DNA from: an uncultured Lachnospiraceae bacterium
Lineage (GTDB): Bacteria; Bacillota; Clostridia; Lachnospirales; Lachnospiraceae
Length of the DNA stretch: 64,000 bases
NCBI GenBank assembly: GCA_910578405.1
Contig: CAJTQO010000007.1
Span: forward strand, 22,328-86,327
Reading direction: 5' to 3'
The notes under the pieces are model-generated. The model did not search any database. It was given only the letters and a program-made list of their open reading frames with translations, and was not told the DNA's origin. The position numbers were made by a program, and so were the translations under genes. This document shows, piece after piece, positions 42,498 to 51,503 of the stretch (the first letter of the stretch is position 1; the number at the start of each line of letters is the position of its first letter).

Positions 42498-43040
42498 TCA
42501 CAATGTTTCATCCGATTCTTGTTGCAGATCACATCCATAATTAAATATTAGAGAAATGCAATAAATAATTACGCCTATTATCAATCCAATTGCATTAACT
42601 CGCCATGTCAATGCTCCAATAGTATAGTAATCCACCAATGCATTAGAATAACTTCCAACTATGCTCAAAAGAACAGTTATTATTGCAATGCTTTGAATGC
42701 GCGCTGTATTTTTACGTAAAAATGGAGTGGCGCCATTTTTTATATCATCAAAAATAGTGTGAATTATAAATATCAGTGTTGATACAAATAATGTATCTAT
42801 TAGAGCAAAGGAAAACATGGTTAAAAGCGATTGTGGAGCGATGCTTATGGTGGTTCCATTTTTCGCAGTGACTTCAAACGCTGCAAGAAAAGATGATTTC
42901 GTATCTTCCCGTGAAAACATTAAAATACCGATTGCGACTAAAACTAAGGCCATGATAATGATGGATGCAATAAATGCCAATTTGAGAATGACTGTGATTT
43001 TTTTACTGGCGTTTCTAATTTTTTCTTGACTAGGTTTCAT
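42498..43040 (-). CDS. DUF2975 membrane protein
   Basis: A 180-aa integral membrane protein with four hydrophobic helices (ITVILKLAFIASIIIMALVL; LLTMFSFALIDTLFVSTLIF; a third near residue 120; IGLIIGVIIYCISLIF). Family DUF2975, normally encoded just before a small XRE regulator as seen here. AAGGAAATG-type ribosome site. Function unknown; a membrane sensor for the regulator is likely. Confidence 0.87.
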   Translation of the reverse strand: MKPSQEKIRNASKKITVILKLAFIASIIIMALVLVAIGILMFSREDTKSSFLAAFEVTAKNGTTISIAPQSLLTMFSFALIDTLFVSTLIFIIHTIFDDIKNGATPFLRKNTARIQSIAIITVLLSIVGSYSNALVDYYTIGALTWRVNAIGLIIGVIIYCISLIFNYGCDLQQESDETL

Positions 43041-43352
43041 TTCCTTTACCTCCTATATATTCATTATATATCGAAAATAAATGTAAGTCAATTATTTTTA
43101 TATGATTATCATTAATTTGTTTATGAAATAGATAATGAATGAGAGGAGGCATAAGTCCTACGTTTCTCTGTGGAATTCATAAGAGCTGGAAAAGCCGCCT
43201 GGTAAGGGCGGCAGGTGGCTCATTGGGACAAATAAATGTCAAATCCACGGAAAATGGCTTGGATGTTTTAAACCGGCACAGTTGAGGTGACTTTCGCCTG
43301 GGGGCGTTTTGTCTGGCAGGCCGTTGGAGTTAAGCGTTGGTTGCTTCGCGTA
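43041..43352. other. intergenic stretch without a gene
   Basis: AT-rich up to 43140, then a more GC-rich 200 bp with no frame that has a ribosome site or recognisable product. Nothing further seen. Confidence 0.4.
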
Positions 43353-43844
43353 TCAGCGCATAATTTCTTTGCTGTTTTCAAACGCCTGCAAATTTATCAT
43401 AGCAATTATTTGGTTTTGCATAACTTCAACGGTTTCAATTCTAATCCTGCCAATGTTGTTTCTTATCTTTTCAAAATCTATATCCGGAAACATTCTTTCA
43501 CAAAAACTGTTTGTTTCAGGAGACGCTCCCATTAAAGCTATTACAAGTGAAGTGACGTCAAACTGTTTGAATGCTTTTTTCAATTCCTTTTTAGAAATGG
43601 TGGAAATCTGCTCAAAATCAGATATCCTTTTTGGCTGTATCTTGGGTTCTAATATGTCATTTATCGTGATGTCATATAATTTAGAAATTTTCAATAAAAT
43701 CTCCAAGTCGGGGATAGCCATTCCCGTTTCCCATTTTGACACCGCCTGCCTTGATATGCCTAATTTTTTTGCTAAATCATCTTGTGTATAATTGTGGCTT
43801 TTACGCAGAAATTGTAAGTAATTCGATATAATCTTCATATTCAT
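43353..43844 (-). CDS. XRE-family regulator
   Basis: A 163-aa protein with an N-terminal HTH (YTQDDLAKKLGISRQAVSKW, ETGMAIPDLEIL) and a helical C-terminus without membrane segments. ATG 43844 follows GGAGGAAA at about 6 bp. Target unknown; no partner gene is in the same direction. Confidence 0.85.
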   Translation of the reverse strand: MNMKIISNYLQFLRKSHNYTQDDLAKKLGISRQAVSKWETGMAIPDLEILLKISKLYDITINDILEPKIQPKRISDFEQISTISKKELKKAFKQFDVTSLVIALMGASPETNSFCERMFPDIDFEKIRNNIGRIRIETVEVMQNQIIAMINLQAFENSKEIMR

Positions 43845-43868
43845 AAAAATTTTCCTCCATATTGCCAT

Positions 43869-44293
43869 TATAAGGCATACGAGAAAAGGAATAAAGAATG
43901 GGACAAGAGCTAAAAAGCAAAAGTCAGTTGCATATCTGTTTTCAATTTTTTCAACTTTGTTTTTTGCGTGTGTTTGTGATTCGGTTTAAGCTGGATTTGA
44001 GCGATTTTTGTCAGATGGGAAACTTATGGTAAGCTGGCAGGGAACATGGAACTGGAAAACATTCAGAAAGACTATTTGCCGCAAATTACTATTGATTGTG
44101 TGCAACAGGGAGGCTTAGCTGGACAGGACAGTGGTCAAGGTGGATAAAAGATAGGGACAATAGCTGTAAATAGAATTTATTTTCTATTGTAGTATATGTA
44201 AATTAAGGTTTGTGTTTTTATGTATTATAGTGATTCAGAATCTATGGAGTCAAGGAAATTAAGAGACAGGAATAAAGTATGCCATTGGAAATC
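43869..44293. other. intergenic stretch with a recombinase-tail relic
   Basis: 44106-44144 repeats 47926-47964 almost exactly (CAGGGAGGCTTAGCTGGACA shared) and corresponds to the 3' tail of a serine recombinase gene like that at 16732. Upstream, 44040-44100 is coding-like without a known product. No intact gene. Confidence 0.6.
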
Positions 44294-44497
44294 TTATTTT
44301 TCTTCATCAATATATTCCATGATGTCTGAAACGCCACATTTCAAAAGTTTACATAATTGATTAACAGTATTCGTAGAGATACTGTTGCCTTTTTGGATGG
44401 AGTAATAAGTAGATCGTGAAAAACCCTGCTTTTCTAGTCGGTAGGATGTTATTTTTCTTTTTTTCATTGTTTCGAATAATGGGGAATAACTTATCAC
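44294..44497 (-). CDS. small XRE-family repressor candidate
   Basis: A 67-aa HTH protein (MKKRKITSYRLEKQGFSRST, NTVNQLCKLLKCGVSDIMEY). It is divergent from the three-gene membrane cassette, whose promoter carries a palindrome over its -10, so it is a likely repressor of that cassette. Confidence 0.85.
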   Translation of the reverse strand: MISYSPLFETMKKRKITSYRLEKQGFSRSTYYSIQKGNSISTNTVNQLCKLLKCGVSDIMEYIDEEK

Positions 44498-44549
44498 TGT
44501 ATAATCTCCTTTTCGTAATCTTATTTCATTTTATGCTTTTAAGTTTTTC

Positions 44550-44578
44550 TTGACTATGTGTGAATATACGAGTATAAT
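44550..44578 (+). promoter_or_regulatory. promoter and palindromic operator of the membrane cassette
   Basis: TTGACT, 17 bp, TATAAT. The perfect palindrome TATACGAGTATA (44565-44576) overlaps the -10, a position suited to repression by the divergent XRE protein. A leader of about 200 nt follows before the first gene. Confidence 0.8.
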
Positions 44579-44783
44579 GATGTGTATGAATATTAGTACA
44601 TAAAATAAAAAGGTAAACTTTATTTTCTAGTAAGAAGGATATGGAGAAAATTTTGATTCATGAAGGAGGGTAAGAAAAGAACAGTGGAAGAGCGTAATTA
44701 GAAAGAAAAAGTTTGTCTGCAATACTTTTCCGGCACATGGAAAACGCACGCTCTATGATATAGAAAGGTGAAATTGTGGGAAT

Positions 44784-46082
44784 ATGGAAAAAAAATATTC
44801 ATACTTAGTAAATTGTGAGGAGAACAGAGCTTTATTACAAAGGAAGGATAAATGTGATAAATATGATTATATAGCGGCAGTTGCATGTGGAGCTATAGGT
44901 GGAATAATAGATATTTTTATGGTAGGTGCGCCAAAAGGCAGTACACTTGTAGCATGGACAGAACAACAAGTGGATCATACAGTGATGGTATTTGCGCGAA
45001 AATTGGGATGGAATCCTAGGGAAAATAATTTGAATAATGTAAATAGTGCGATTGGCTTTTTGGAAGGATGTTTTAAGGTGAATTATGATCAAAGAAAACC
45101 AAGTGATGTGAATGATTTATTTAATATTGCGCCAGGTACGCATCATATGATGTCGTTGGCGCACTCACCGGATGTAGTGGGATTATTTTTTTCAATATTG
45201 AATCAATTTACATCTACGTCATCATTTATTGTGGATGGACAGTTGGTAACAATTGCAAGTGATACATTTGAACTTCGTGGTGGGAATTTCATTATGAAAA
45301 TAATGTGTGGCATTGCCAATTGGTTTGGACATTTGATGTCTGACATTGCAGGAAGTTCCGGTTCACATGGAAGGGGGACTGGTATAGTAATGCCACTATA
45401 TGAGTTTTTTGGATTTTGTAAATTTGGAAGTTTTTCAACAAAAAATGGGACAAAGGATTTGGCAGAAATAGCAATGCAGGCATTTAATCAGGGGTATGAT
45501 CTGAGATTTGGTTTGTCGCAAATGATTCCGTTAGCAGTAACGGAATTAAGTATTCGGTTAATTTGGGCGTTAAAACAAAGGTTTCGATATCATAAACCAA
45601 TAAAAGAATGTATTCCGTCAATGAAATATTTTGACTTACGAGTGATGCTTTTGGTTGGTGATGGAACGCTTTGCGTTATAGACGGAATTGATGCAGGGTT
45701 GAAATCGGGTGGTGACTTTGTAGCCTTCTTTTTGAGGTTTAACTTAGTAGCTTGGTGTAGATTTGTAACATTAGTATTGAAAGAAGTATTTATCAGAGTA
45801 GGTATAGTTGATGCATTACAGATGAATCTTGAGGCTTTTAAACGTGTTAATGAAGCGTTATTATCATACTTAAATGAACTTAAGCGGATTGATATTGAAT
45901 TATTTCAAAAAGAAACTGAAAAATATAATCTAATAATTGGAATTTTCTGTTCGGCAAAATCAGAAGAAGATTTCAATGTGATGGTTTTAAATGCTTATAA
46001 AGAATTTGGAATGAATAAACCATGGCAAGGTGATTTCAATGAATTTATGTCAGACAGAGGCAATAAACTGGTATATGAATAA
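44784..46082 (+). CDS. unknown 432-aa membrane-associated protein, cassette gene 1
   Basis: I recognise no named family. A hydrophobic helix lies near residues 28-47 (YIAAVACGAIGGIIDIFMVG); several amphipathic or hydrophobic stretches follow (VVGLFFSILNQFTSTSSFIV; MLLVGDGTLCVIDGIDAG; FVAFFLRFNLVAW). A notable block APGTHHMMSLAHSPDVVGLF has paired His residues. The C-terminal 110 residues are soluble and helical. Its stop codon overlaps the next start (TAATG), and the three genes form one tight unit behind a repressor-type promoter. It may be a membrane pore or sensor of a defence-type system; that is inference from layout only. Confidence 0.7.
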   Translation: MEKKYSYLVNCEENRALLQRKDKCDKYDYIAAVACGAIGGIIDIFMVGAPKGSTLVAWTEQQVDHTVMVFARKLGWNPRENNLNNVNSAIGFLEGCFKVNYDQRKPSDVNDLFNIAPGTHHMMSLAHSPDVVGLFFSILNQFTSTSSFIVDGQLVTIASDTFELRGGNFIMKIMCGIANWFGHLMSDIAGSSGSHGRGTGIVMPLYEFFGFCKFGSFSTKNGTKDLAEIAMQAFNQGYDLRFGLSQMIPLAVTELSIRLIWALKQRFRYHKPIKECIPSMKYFDLRVMLLVGDGTLCVIDGIDAGLKSGGDFVAFFLRFNLVAWCRFVTLVLKEVFIRVGIVDALQMNLEAFKRVNEALLSYLNELKRIDIELFQKETEKYNLIIGIFCSAKSEEDFNVMVLNAYKEFGMNKPWQGDFNEFMSDRGNKLVYE

Positions 46083-46339
46083 TGTTTATGTGTAATCAAT
46101 GTGGAGAATGTTGTAGACGCTTAGAACAATCGGCGGTATATGCTGGATTGAATCGTGGAGACGGTGTGTGCAGATATTTAAGAGGAAATATCTGCAGTAT
46201 ATATAAGGGACGTCCATTGTTGTGCAGAGTGGATGAATGTTACGAAATATATTTTAAAAACCAATATAATTATGAAGAGTATATAAAATTAAATCATGAG
46301 GCATGTGATTTATTAAAAAGAGAAAAAGGAGGAATATGA
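46082..46339 (+). CDS. YkgJ-type CxxCxxCC cluster protein, cassette gene 2
   Basis: An 85-aa protein with MCNQCGECCRRL at the N-terminus and three further Cys (GVCRYL, NICSIY, LLCRVDEC), the pattern of YkgJ/UPF0153 family proteins that bind Zn or an Fe-S cluster. Longer members act as peptide or protein modifiers. Start overlaps the upstream stop; the next gene begins 1 bp after its own stop. Confidence 0.82.
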   Translation: MFMCNQCGECCRRLEQSAVYAGLNRGDGVCRYLRGNICSIYKGRPLLCRVDECYEIYFKNQYNYEEYIKLNHEACDLLKREKGGI

Positions 46340-46340
46340 A

Positions 46341-47381
46341 ATGCCATTACCATTTATTATTGGAGGACTTGCAGTAGTGGCAGGTGCGGCAGGGATAGGA
46401 ACGGGTATCCGGGGCGGAATGAAAATGAAAGATGCGAATGATACTATGAAATCTGCTCAGGAAAAACAGGAGAAGGCAGTTGACAGACTTAAGGATTATA
46501 ATCAAGAGACTACACTTACCATGGACGAGCTGGGAGAAAGGGAACTTAGCATACTAGTGAGTTTTGAACGCTTTTCGGATTTAATTGAGAAAATTCAAGG
46601 CCGCCCAGAATTTAAAAAGTATTCAAAGGATGGCATTGATTTGCCAGAGTATAAGGTAGAAGAATTGAAAAAAGTTTCAGCAGGGGCAGGAGTATTGCTT
46701 GGCGGAATATCAGGAGCTGTGGCAGGTACGGCAGGTGGATTTGCTGCTGCAGGAGCTACAACATCTGCAGTTATGGCACTGGGAGTAGCCTCAACAGGTA
46801 CAACAATATCATCTTTAAGTGGGGTTGCTGCAACAAACGCAACTTTAGCAGTGCTTGGAGGAGGACCGTTATCCGTAGGAGGAGGAGGTATGGCTTTGGG
46901 TAGCGTTGTTTTGGGCGGCGCAACTTTAGGCGTCGGGTTACTTATTGGAGGAATTATTTTTAATGTAACTGGTTCGAAACTTGCAGATAAGGCAAGTGAA
47001 GCGTATTCACAAGCTTGCAAAACGGATGAACAGGTAAATAAAATTACTTGGTATTTGCGAAAGTTGAGAATGGCTGCTAAAAAATACCAAAAAACGTTAA
47101 TTGAGGTAGAAAGACAATATCAGAAACGGTTAGAAATGCTTGACTGTATGGTAATATCTTCCGAAAAAACAGACTGGAGAGACTTTTCTAAAACAGAACA
47201 GAAGATGACAGAAAATTTGGTTCTTTTAGTTGGTTTGTTATATAAGATGTGTCAGGTAAAATTGGTATTACAGGCAGAAGACAAAGATGAAATAAATACA
47301 ATAAATAAGGAGGAAATGGAACAAGTAATACATAGCGCAAAGGATATTTTGGAAAATGAATTGAATGATAATGTAGCTTGA
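46341..47381 (+). CDS. glycine-zipper/coiled-coil membrane protein, cassette gene 3
   Basis: A 346-aa protein. N-terminal hydrophobic helix (FIIGGLAVVAGAAGIGTGI), an alpha-helical coiled coil to about residue 110, then a roughly 95-residue block almost entirely Gly, Ala, Val, Leu, Thr and Ser (AGAGVLLGGISGAVAGTAGG and following) that can form several glycine-zipper helices, then a long C-terminal coiled coil (KKYQKTLIEVERQYQKRLEM). This architecture resembles membrane-inserting effectors. AAAGGAGG lies 8 bp before ATG. The gene closes the three-gene cassette. Confidence 0.72.
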   Translation: MPLPFIIGGLAVVAGAAGIGTGIRGGMKMKDANDTMKSAQEKQEKAVDRLKDYNQETTLTMDELGERELSILVSFERFSDLIEKIQGRPEFKKYSKDGIDLPEYKVEELKKVSAGAGVLLGGISGAVAGTAGGFAAAGATTSAVMALGVASTGTTISSLSGVAATNATLAVLGGGPLSVGGGGMALGSVVLGGATLGVGLLIGGIIFNVTGSKLADKASEAYSQACKTDEQVNKITWYLRKLRMAAKKYQKTLIEVERQYQKRLEMLDCMVISSEKTDWRDFSKTEQKMTENLVLLVGLLYKMCQVKLVLQAEDKDEINTINKEEMEQVIHSAKDILENELNDNVA

Positions 47382-47493
47382 TTATCCTTTGCTGTCATTT
47401 AGATAAACGAAATTTTAACCATAATATGACAATTTTAAATCCCGTACAGGCGTGAAAAATAGTGTGGCATTGTTTGTGGATTTGGTAAAGAAC

Positions 47494-47544
47494 GTTTCTT
47501 TTTTGGTAAGAGTCAGGATATGAAAACTCTTATCAAAAAAGAAC
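47494..47544 (+). terminator. long hairpin after the membrane cassette
   Basis: An imperfect 19-bp stem (CTTTTTTGGTAAGAGT opposite ACTCTTATCAAAAAAG) with a 12-nt loop, about 110 bp after the last stop. The right arm is followed by ATTTTCATTGTTTTT rather than a clean T run. Confidence 0.5.
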
Positions 47545-47632
47545 ATTTTCATTGTTTTTCTGGAAAAGTAAGGATTTTTAAATCGGTAACAATTGAGTAT
47601 ATTAAGGCATATGATTTTAAACGGGAGTGTAG

Positions 47633-47892
47633 TTTATTCCACAGAGCAAACAACCGAAATGCAAGTCTGAAAAATTCATAATTTTATGGACGGGAAGAGC
47701 GTGAAGCCGTTTTTTCTTTTTATATTTATGGATGTTTGAAAGTAGTCAGCAAAGTGAATAATACACAAGCAGTGGAAGCGGAATTTTATTTATTTGACTT
47801 GTCAGGTATTAAAAGGAAAAATATCAGTCAGGCTGACAGGATGGAAAGTTAAAAAGTGTTGCAATTATGGAATATAGTCTATAGAAGCGGAC
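47633..47892 (+). repeat. direct repeat, copy 1
   Basis: Diverged copy of 54625-54809. Shared blocks include TTTATTCCACAGAGCA at the start, ATTTTATTTATTTGAC and AAAAATATCAGTCAGGC in the middle, and TAGAAGCGGAC at the end. Copy 1 carries about 75 extra bp. Copy 2 directly precedes the recombinase operon; copy 1 instead runs into a recombinase-tail relic, so the operon was lost here by deletion. Confidence 0.8.
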
Positions 47893-47896
47893 GCAA

Positions 47897-47975
47897 GATA
47901 CCAGAAGAGCCACTGATTGAGGACAGCAGGGAGGCTTAGCTGGACAGGACAGTGGTCAGGATGGACAAAGAATAA
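47897..47975 (+). pseudogene. relic of a serine-recombinase 3' tail with an att-like site
   Basis: The frame reads PEEPLIEDSREA, stop, LDRTVVRMDKE, stop, matching the left-end tail (PLIEGSREILLDRLVVRI). Its first 13 bases, GATACCAGAAGAG, match 8 of 13 positions of the attachment core. It marks the former boundary of an older, related element. Confidence 0.7.
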
Positions 47976-48159
47976 ATAAAATATTCTATAGCGGTTAAAA
48001 ATACGGCATATATTTTATTGGCATAGGGTGAAGCGTCCAATATGCGGGCAAATCATTTATTTTCTGGCGAAGATGGATGGTATATGATATAATAATAAAA
48101 AAGGGATGCCGGGAGGAATATTTATACTTTTGAATATTTCTGTATGGAAGACATACCCA

Positions 48160-48258
48160 TCTGTAGAATATTCTGGAGTCTGCGTGCCGGAACAGGCAGG
48201 ATTGGATGGGGAGAAGATTGTGAAAATAAAACTCCCTTTTCGGAATTGTGTAGCCACT
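48160..48258 (+). repeat. relic related to the sequence downstream of the Rpn-like gene
   Basis: GTAGAATATTCTGGAGTCTG and the following 75 bp resemble 49764-49855, the 3' flank of the Rpn-like gene. It probably marks a lost earlier copy. The rest of 47976-48379 is without a supported gene. Confidence 0.55.
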
Positions 48259-48379
48259 GAAAACGAGCCTATAAATATACATTTATAATGAATAAAAATA
48301 CGTTCTGACTATTTTACATACATTGAAATATGCAGTAAAATATAGTATGATATAAAAGATTTTTTTGAGGAAGATAGCC

Positions 48380-48769
48380 ATGAAAAAGAAGATAAATCAG
48401 ATACTAAATATTACCATGGGTTCGTTTATTGGTGTGTTCATTGGCTCAGGACTATATAAATACTGGCATTTTAGAAAATATCCGTATTTATATGCTATGC
48501 AATCTGCTCCATGGTATACTAGCATTTTGATAAATGGATTATTAACGCTTGTATTATTGGCAGTTTGCATGATAGTAAAAGTCATTCTTATAGAAAAGAT
48601 AGGGCGGAGCCAAAAAATAGCTTTGATTTTAGGAATTGTTTTTCTGACTTTAACATTTATAGGTGGTTGTTACGCGCTTGATAATCAAGGACAAGTAAAT
48701 GCCGGATATGCAGTTGTACCGGGAATTTGGGCTATAATATGTTTCGGATATTATCGAAGAGGAAAATAA
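48380..48769 (+). CDS. small membrane protein, unknown
   Basis: 129 aa with four predicted hydrophobic helices (ILNITMGSFIGVFIGSGLY; ILINGLLTLVLLAVCMIVKV; IALILGIVFLTLTFIGGCYA; YAVVPGIWAIICFGYY). GAGGAAG lies 6 bp before ATG 48380. No family recognised. It is flanked by relic sequence and seems a single-gene cargo. Confidence 0.65.
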   Translation: MKKKINQILNITMGSFIGVFIGSGLYKYWHFRKYPYLYAMQSAPWYTSILINGLLTLVLLAVCMIVKVILIEKIGRSQKIALILGIVFLTLTFIGGCYALDNQGQVNAGYAVVPGIWAIICFGYYRRGK

Positions 48770-48882
48770 TATTCACCAAAATTTTCCGGATAAGCAGTGG
48801 GAACGCTTTTCCGTAAAGGGAGAAATAAAAAAGTATGTTATGATTTGAATCCGGCACAGGGTTCATATACAAAGGGGCTTAT

Positions 48883-49767
48883 ATGAAAGAAGCAAAAGTA
48901 CAGTGGCATCCGGGCTTTGTGGCGGCTATGGGCCTGGAACTGGCAGGGAACAGGGATGACTTGATATTTGAAAAGGAATATAACTTAAACACGAAGCCGC
49001 TGGAAATTGATTTGCTGGTAGTCAGGAAACACGCCTCTGCGTCTATTTCCAATGAAATAGGGAAACTTTTTAAGGGACATAATATTATAGAATATAAATC
49101 CCCGGAAGACCATCTGGACATTGATGCCTTTTATAAATCTGGGGCATATGCAAGCCTTTACAAATCATATGGGAAGACGGTGGATGGAATAAAGGCGGAC
49201 GACATAACGGTATCCATTGTGAGGGAAGCGAGGCCGGCCGGACTGTTCCGGTATCTAAAGGGCCATGGTTATCCAATGTCTAATCCTTACAGAGGAATCT
49301 ATTATATAGAAGGGAAGGTTTTATTCCCGACTCAGATTATTGTTACAGGGGAACTGGAAAAGGAAGGGCATATCTGGCTTAAGGCGCTGTCAGGGAAATT
49401 AGGGAAAGAGGACATGCGGAATTTATTGGATGGGGTAAGCCGCCTGACGGAAAAAATGGATAAGGAGTTGGCGGACTCTGTTTTGGAAGTAAGTGTAGGA
49501 GCGAATAAACGAATCGTTAAAGAATTGATAGGAGATGATAATATGTGTCAGGCGTTAATGGAGATAATGGAGCCGCTCATGCAGCAGCGCGATGAAGAAA
49601 ATATTGAAAAAGGGATTGAAAAAGGGATTAAAAAGGGGATTGAAAAAGGGAAAGTCTATGGGATGGTATCGGCCTATAGGGATTTGGGAGTGCCGGAAAA
49701 TGAGATATTGAAGAAGGTGCAGGAAAAACTCCAACTGTCCCTAGAGGAAGCGAAGGAATATCTGTAG
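48883..49767 (+). CDS. Rpn-like PD-(D/E)xK nuclease/transposase-type protein
   Basis: A 294-aa protein. The N-terminal nuclease fold shows Asp in KPLEIDLLVVRK and E-x-K in NIIEYKSPEDHL. The C-terminus has charged repeats of the EKGIEKGIKKG type followed by a helical tail (VPENEILKKVQEKLQLSLEE), as in Rpn/YhgA-like recombination-promoting nucleases and related clostridial proteins. ATG is preceded by AAAGGGG at 7 bp. Role on the island: unclear; Rpn proteins promote RecA-independent recombination and some act in phage defence. Confidence 0.8.
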   Translation: MKEAKVQWHPGFVAAMGLELAGNRDDLIFEKEYNLNTKPLEIDLLVVRKHASASISNEIGKLFKGHNIIEYKSPEDHLDIDAFYKSGAYASLYKSYGKTVDGIKADDITVSIVREARPAGLFRYLKGHGYPMSNPYRGIYYIEGKVLFPTQIIVTGELEKEGHIWLKALSGKLGKEDMRNLLDGVSRLTEKMDKELADSVLEVSVGANKRIVKELIGDDNMCQALMEIMEPLMQQRDEENIEKGIEKGIKKGIEKGKVYGMVSAYRDLGVPENEILKKVQEKLQLSLEEAKEYL

Positions 49768-49851
49768 AATATCCTGGAGTCTGCGCGCTGGGACAGGAAG
49801 GATTAGATACGGGAGAAGATTATAAAAAAGTATGCTACCGTTGAAGAATTA

Positions 49852-50094
49852 TTGATAGGAGATGATAATATGTGTCAGGCGTTAATGGAGATAATGGAGC
49901 CACTCATGCAGCAGCGCGATGAAGAAAATATTGAAAAAGGGATTAAAAAAGGGATTAAAAAGGGGATTGAAAAAGGGAAAGTCTATGGGATGGTATCGGC
50001 CTATAGGGATTTGGGAGTGCCGGAAAATGAGATATTGAAGAAGGTGCAGGAAAAATTCCAACTGTCCCTAGAGGAGGCAAAGGAATATCTGTAG
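49852..50094 (+). pseudogene. duplicated C-terminal fragment of the Rpn-like gene
   Basis: Repeats 49527-49767 almost base for base, from IGDDNMCQALMEIMEP to the stop, differing in one EKG/KKG unit and a few bases. It is a recent partial tandem duplication without the nuclease domain. Confidence 0.9.
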
Positions 50095-50111
50095 AAAAAT
50101 GAATGGTTAAG

Positions 50112-50150
50112 AAAGGGCATTTTTGTAGATGGTACGAGATGCCCTTTTTA
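50112..50150 (+). terminator. Rho-independent terminator
   Basis: AAAGGGCAT pairs with ATGCCCTTT over an 18-nt loop and runs into T residues, 18 bp after the duplicated Rpn fragment. Confidence 0.8.
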
Positions 50151-50607
50151 TAGTTTATAGCGGTGGCTATATGAATGGGATGGACTATTCTGAAAAGTAT
50201 ATAGAATAGCTTAGGATTGCATTTAGCAAAAAGTTATCCCTTTTTATGGATTGTATCAGCCACTTGCAGTTCAATATGGATGTGGATTTAAGGCACTGGA
50301 AAGTTTATGTGCGGAAAGATGCCAGGCGCTGGAAAACATATACAAGATCAGAGAATAGGATGAAGAGACTATGGAAATGCTGTAAAGGAATATTAGTATC
50401 AAGGTTAATGGAAAGGCTGAAAAATACTGCAGGGGCATTTTTAGCCCTTTTCCAACTGCACATTGAAATTGAGGATAAATCGGTTATGATAAAAAAGAGG
50501 AGGATCTGCTGCCTGAGAAGGAATATAGCTTGAATGCAAAACCATTGGAAATTGATTTGTTGGTAATAAAAAAGAACCCCGGTATTTATATATGAGGGCT
50601 GATTAAA
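50151..50607. other. relic stretch with an Rpn-like N-terminal fragment
   Basis: 50512-50593 encodes LPEKEYSLNAKPLEIDLLVI, clearly the start of another Rpn-like nuclease (compare FEKEYNLNTKPLEIDLLVV), then stops. The rest shows no supported gene. Confidence 0.6.
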
Positions 50608-51010
50608 ATGAGAGTAATAGGCATTGGAAAACAAGATTTTGAAAAAGTTAGAATAACCAATAATTTTTATATGGGAATGGTGGGAATTTGATGATGATAT
50701 GACACAGCTTACCAGGCCGAGAAGGTTTGGAAAGTCCCTTGATATGAGTATGTTGGAGAAATTCTTTTCCGTTAATTATACGGACAGAGGTGATTTATTT
50801 GAGGGGCTGCTTATATGGGAAGAAAAATCTGCGAACGGGAATTATAATTACAGAGAATTACAGGGAATATATCCGGTTATTTCTTAAGTTTTGCGGATAT
50901 CTAGGAAGCATATTTGAAGAGGCGCGTAAAAATATATAAGATTATCCAGAGGATATATAATGAATTTGATTTTCTGCTTAAGAGTGATGTGCTGAATGAC
51001 AATGAGAGAG
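50608..51010 (+). pseudogene. decayed AAA-ATPase-like/DUF1703 nuclease gene
   Basis: MRVIGIGKQDFEKVR, RPRRFGKSLDMSMLEKFFSV and RELQGIYPVIS match the N-terminal AAA-ATPase-like part of DUF1703-family proteins. A frameshift near 50680 and a stop at 50887 break it; later codons (FDFLLKSDVLNDNEREY) remain, and the nuclease half is missing. 51011-51281 holds only short coding-like debris. Confidence 0.7.
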
Positions 51011-51281
51011 AATATTAATGATAAAATATATTGAAAAAGGAATTAAAATGGTTATAAGAAATTAAAATTTGATGATTCGATTCAGACTATGGATGAACTG
51101 AATGTTGAATTCTTTTGTGAAGTTTTAAGGACAGATTTTAAAGAGTACCAGTATATTTTATTTACGCACGAAGAAAATTTTCAGATTAATTCGATATAAG
51201 TTTGAAAAATATGGTCTGCAAAACCGACGTGTATGTTCAGGCTCCGTAAAGGTATTCTGACGAGGAAAGAAGGTGTAGGAT

Positions 51282-51503
51282 ATGAAAAGAGAAGAATATA
51301 TATCTGATGAGACAGTTATCAAGCGTGCAAATGCGGCAGTAAGAATTGAGTTAGAGAAGAACAGAGCATTAGGAATTCCAACGGTTATATATGATAGGAA
51401 AAGCCAAATCATATATCGGGAAAATGAGGATGGAACCCGAACGGAGGTAGGAAAAAGGATGAGAAAGGAGCGTTATGGTGAACGAGTTTCAAAAGAATCC
51501 TGA
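51282..51503 (+). CDS. antitoxin-like partner of zeta toxin
   Basis: A 73-aa charged protein (SDETVIKRANAAVRIELEKN, GIPTVIYDRKSQIIYRENED). Small genes of this type precede zeta-toxin genes in Clostridia and overlap them, as here. The antitoxin frame appears intact while the toxin is broken. GAAGGTG lies 8 bp before ATG. Confidence 0.7.
   Translation: MKREEYISDETVIKRANAAVRIELEKNRALGIPTVIYDRKSQIIYRENEDGTRTEVGKRMRKERYGERVSKES

Noticed and set aside
48057..48288. Overlapping small frames on both strands around 48.1-48.3 kb
   Set aside because: Region aligns with the non-coding 3' flank of the Rpn-like gene, so these frames are chance.
50246..50533. 95-codon plus-strand frame
   Set aside because: Composition is not protein-like and it overlaps, in another frame, the recognisable Rpn-like fragment at 50512.
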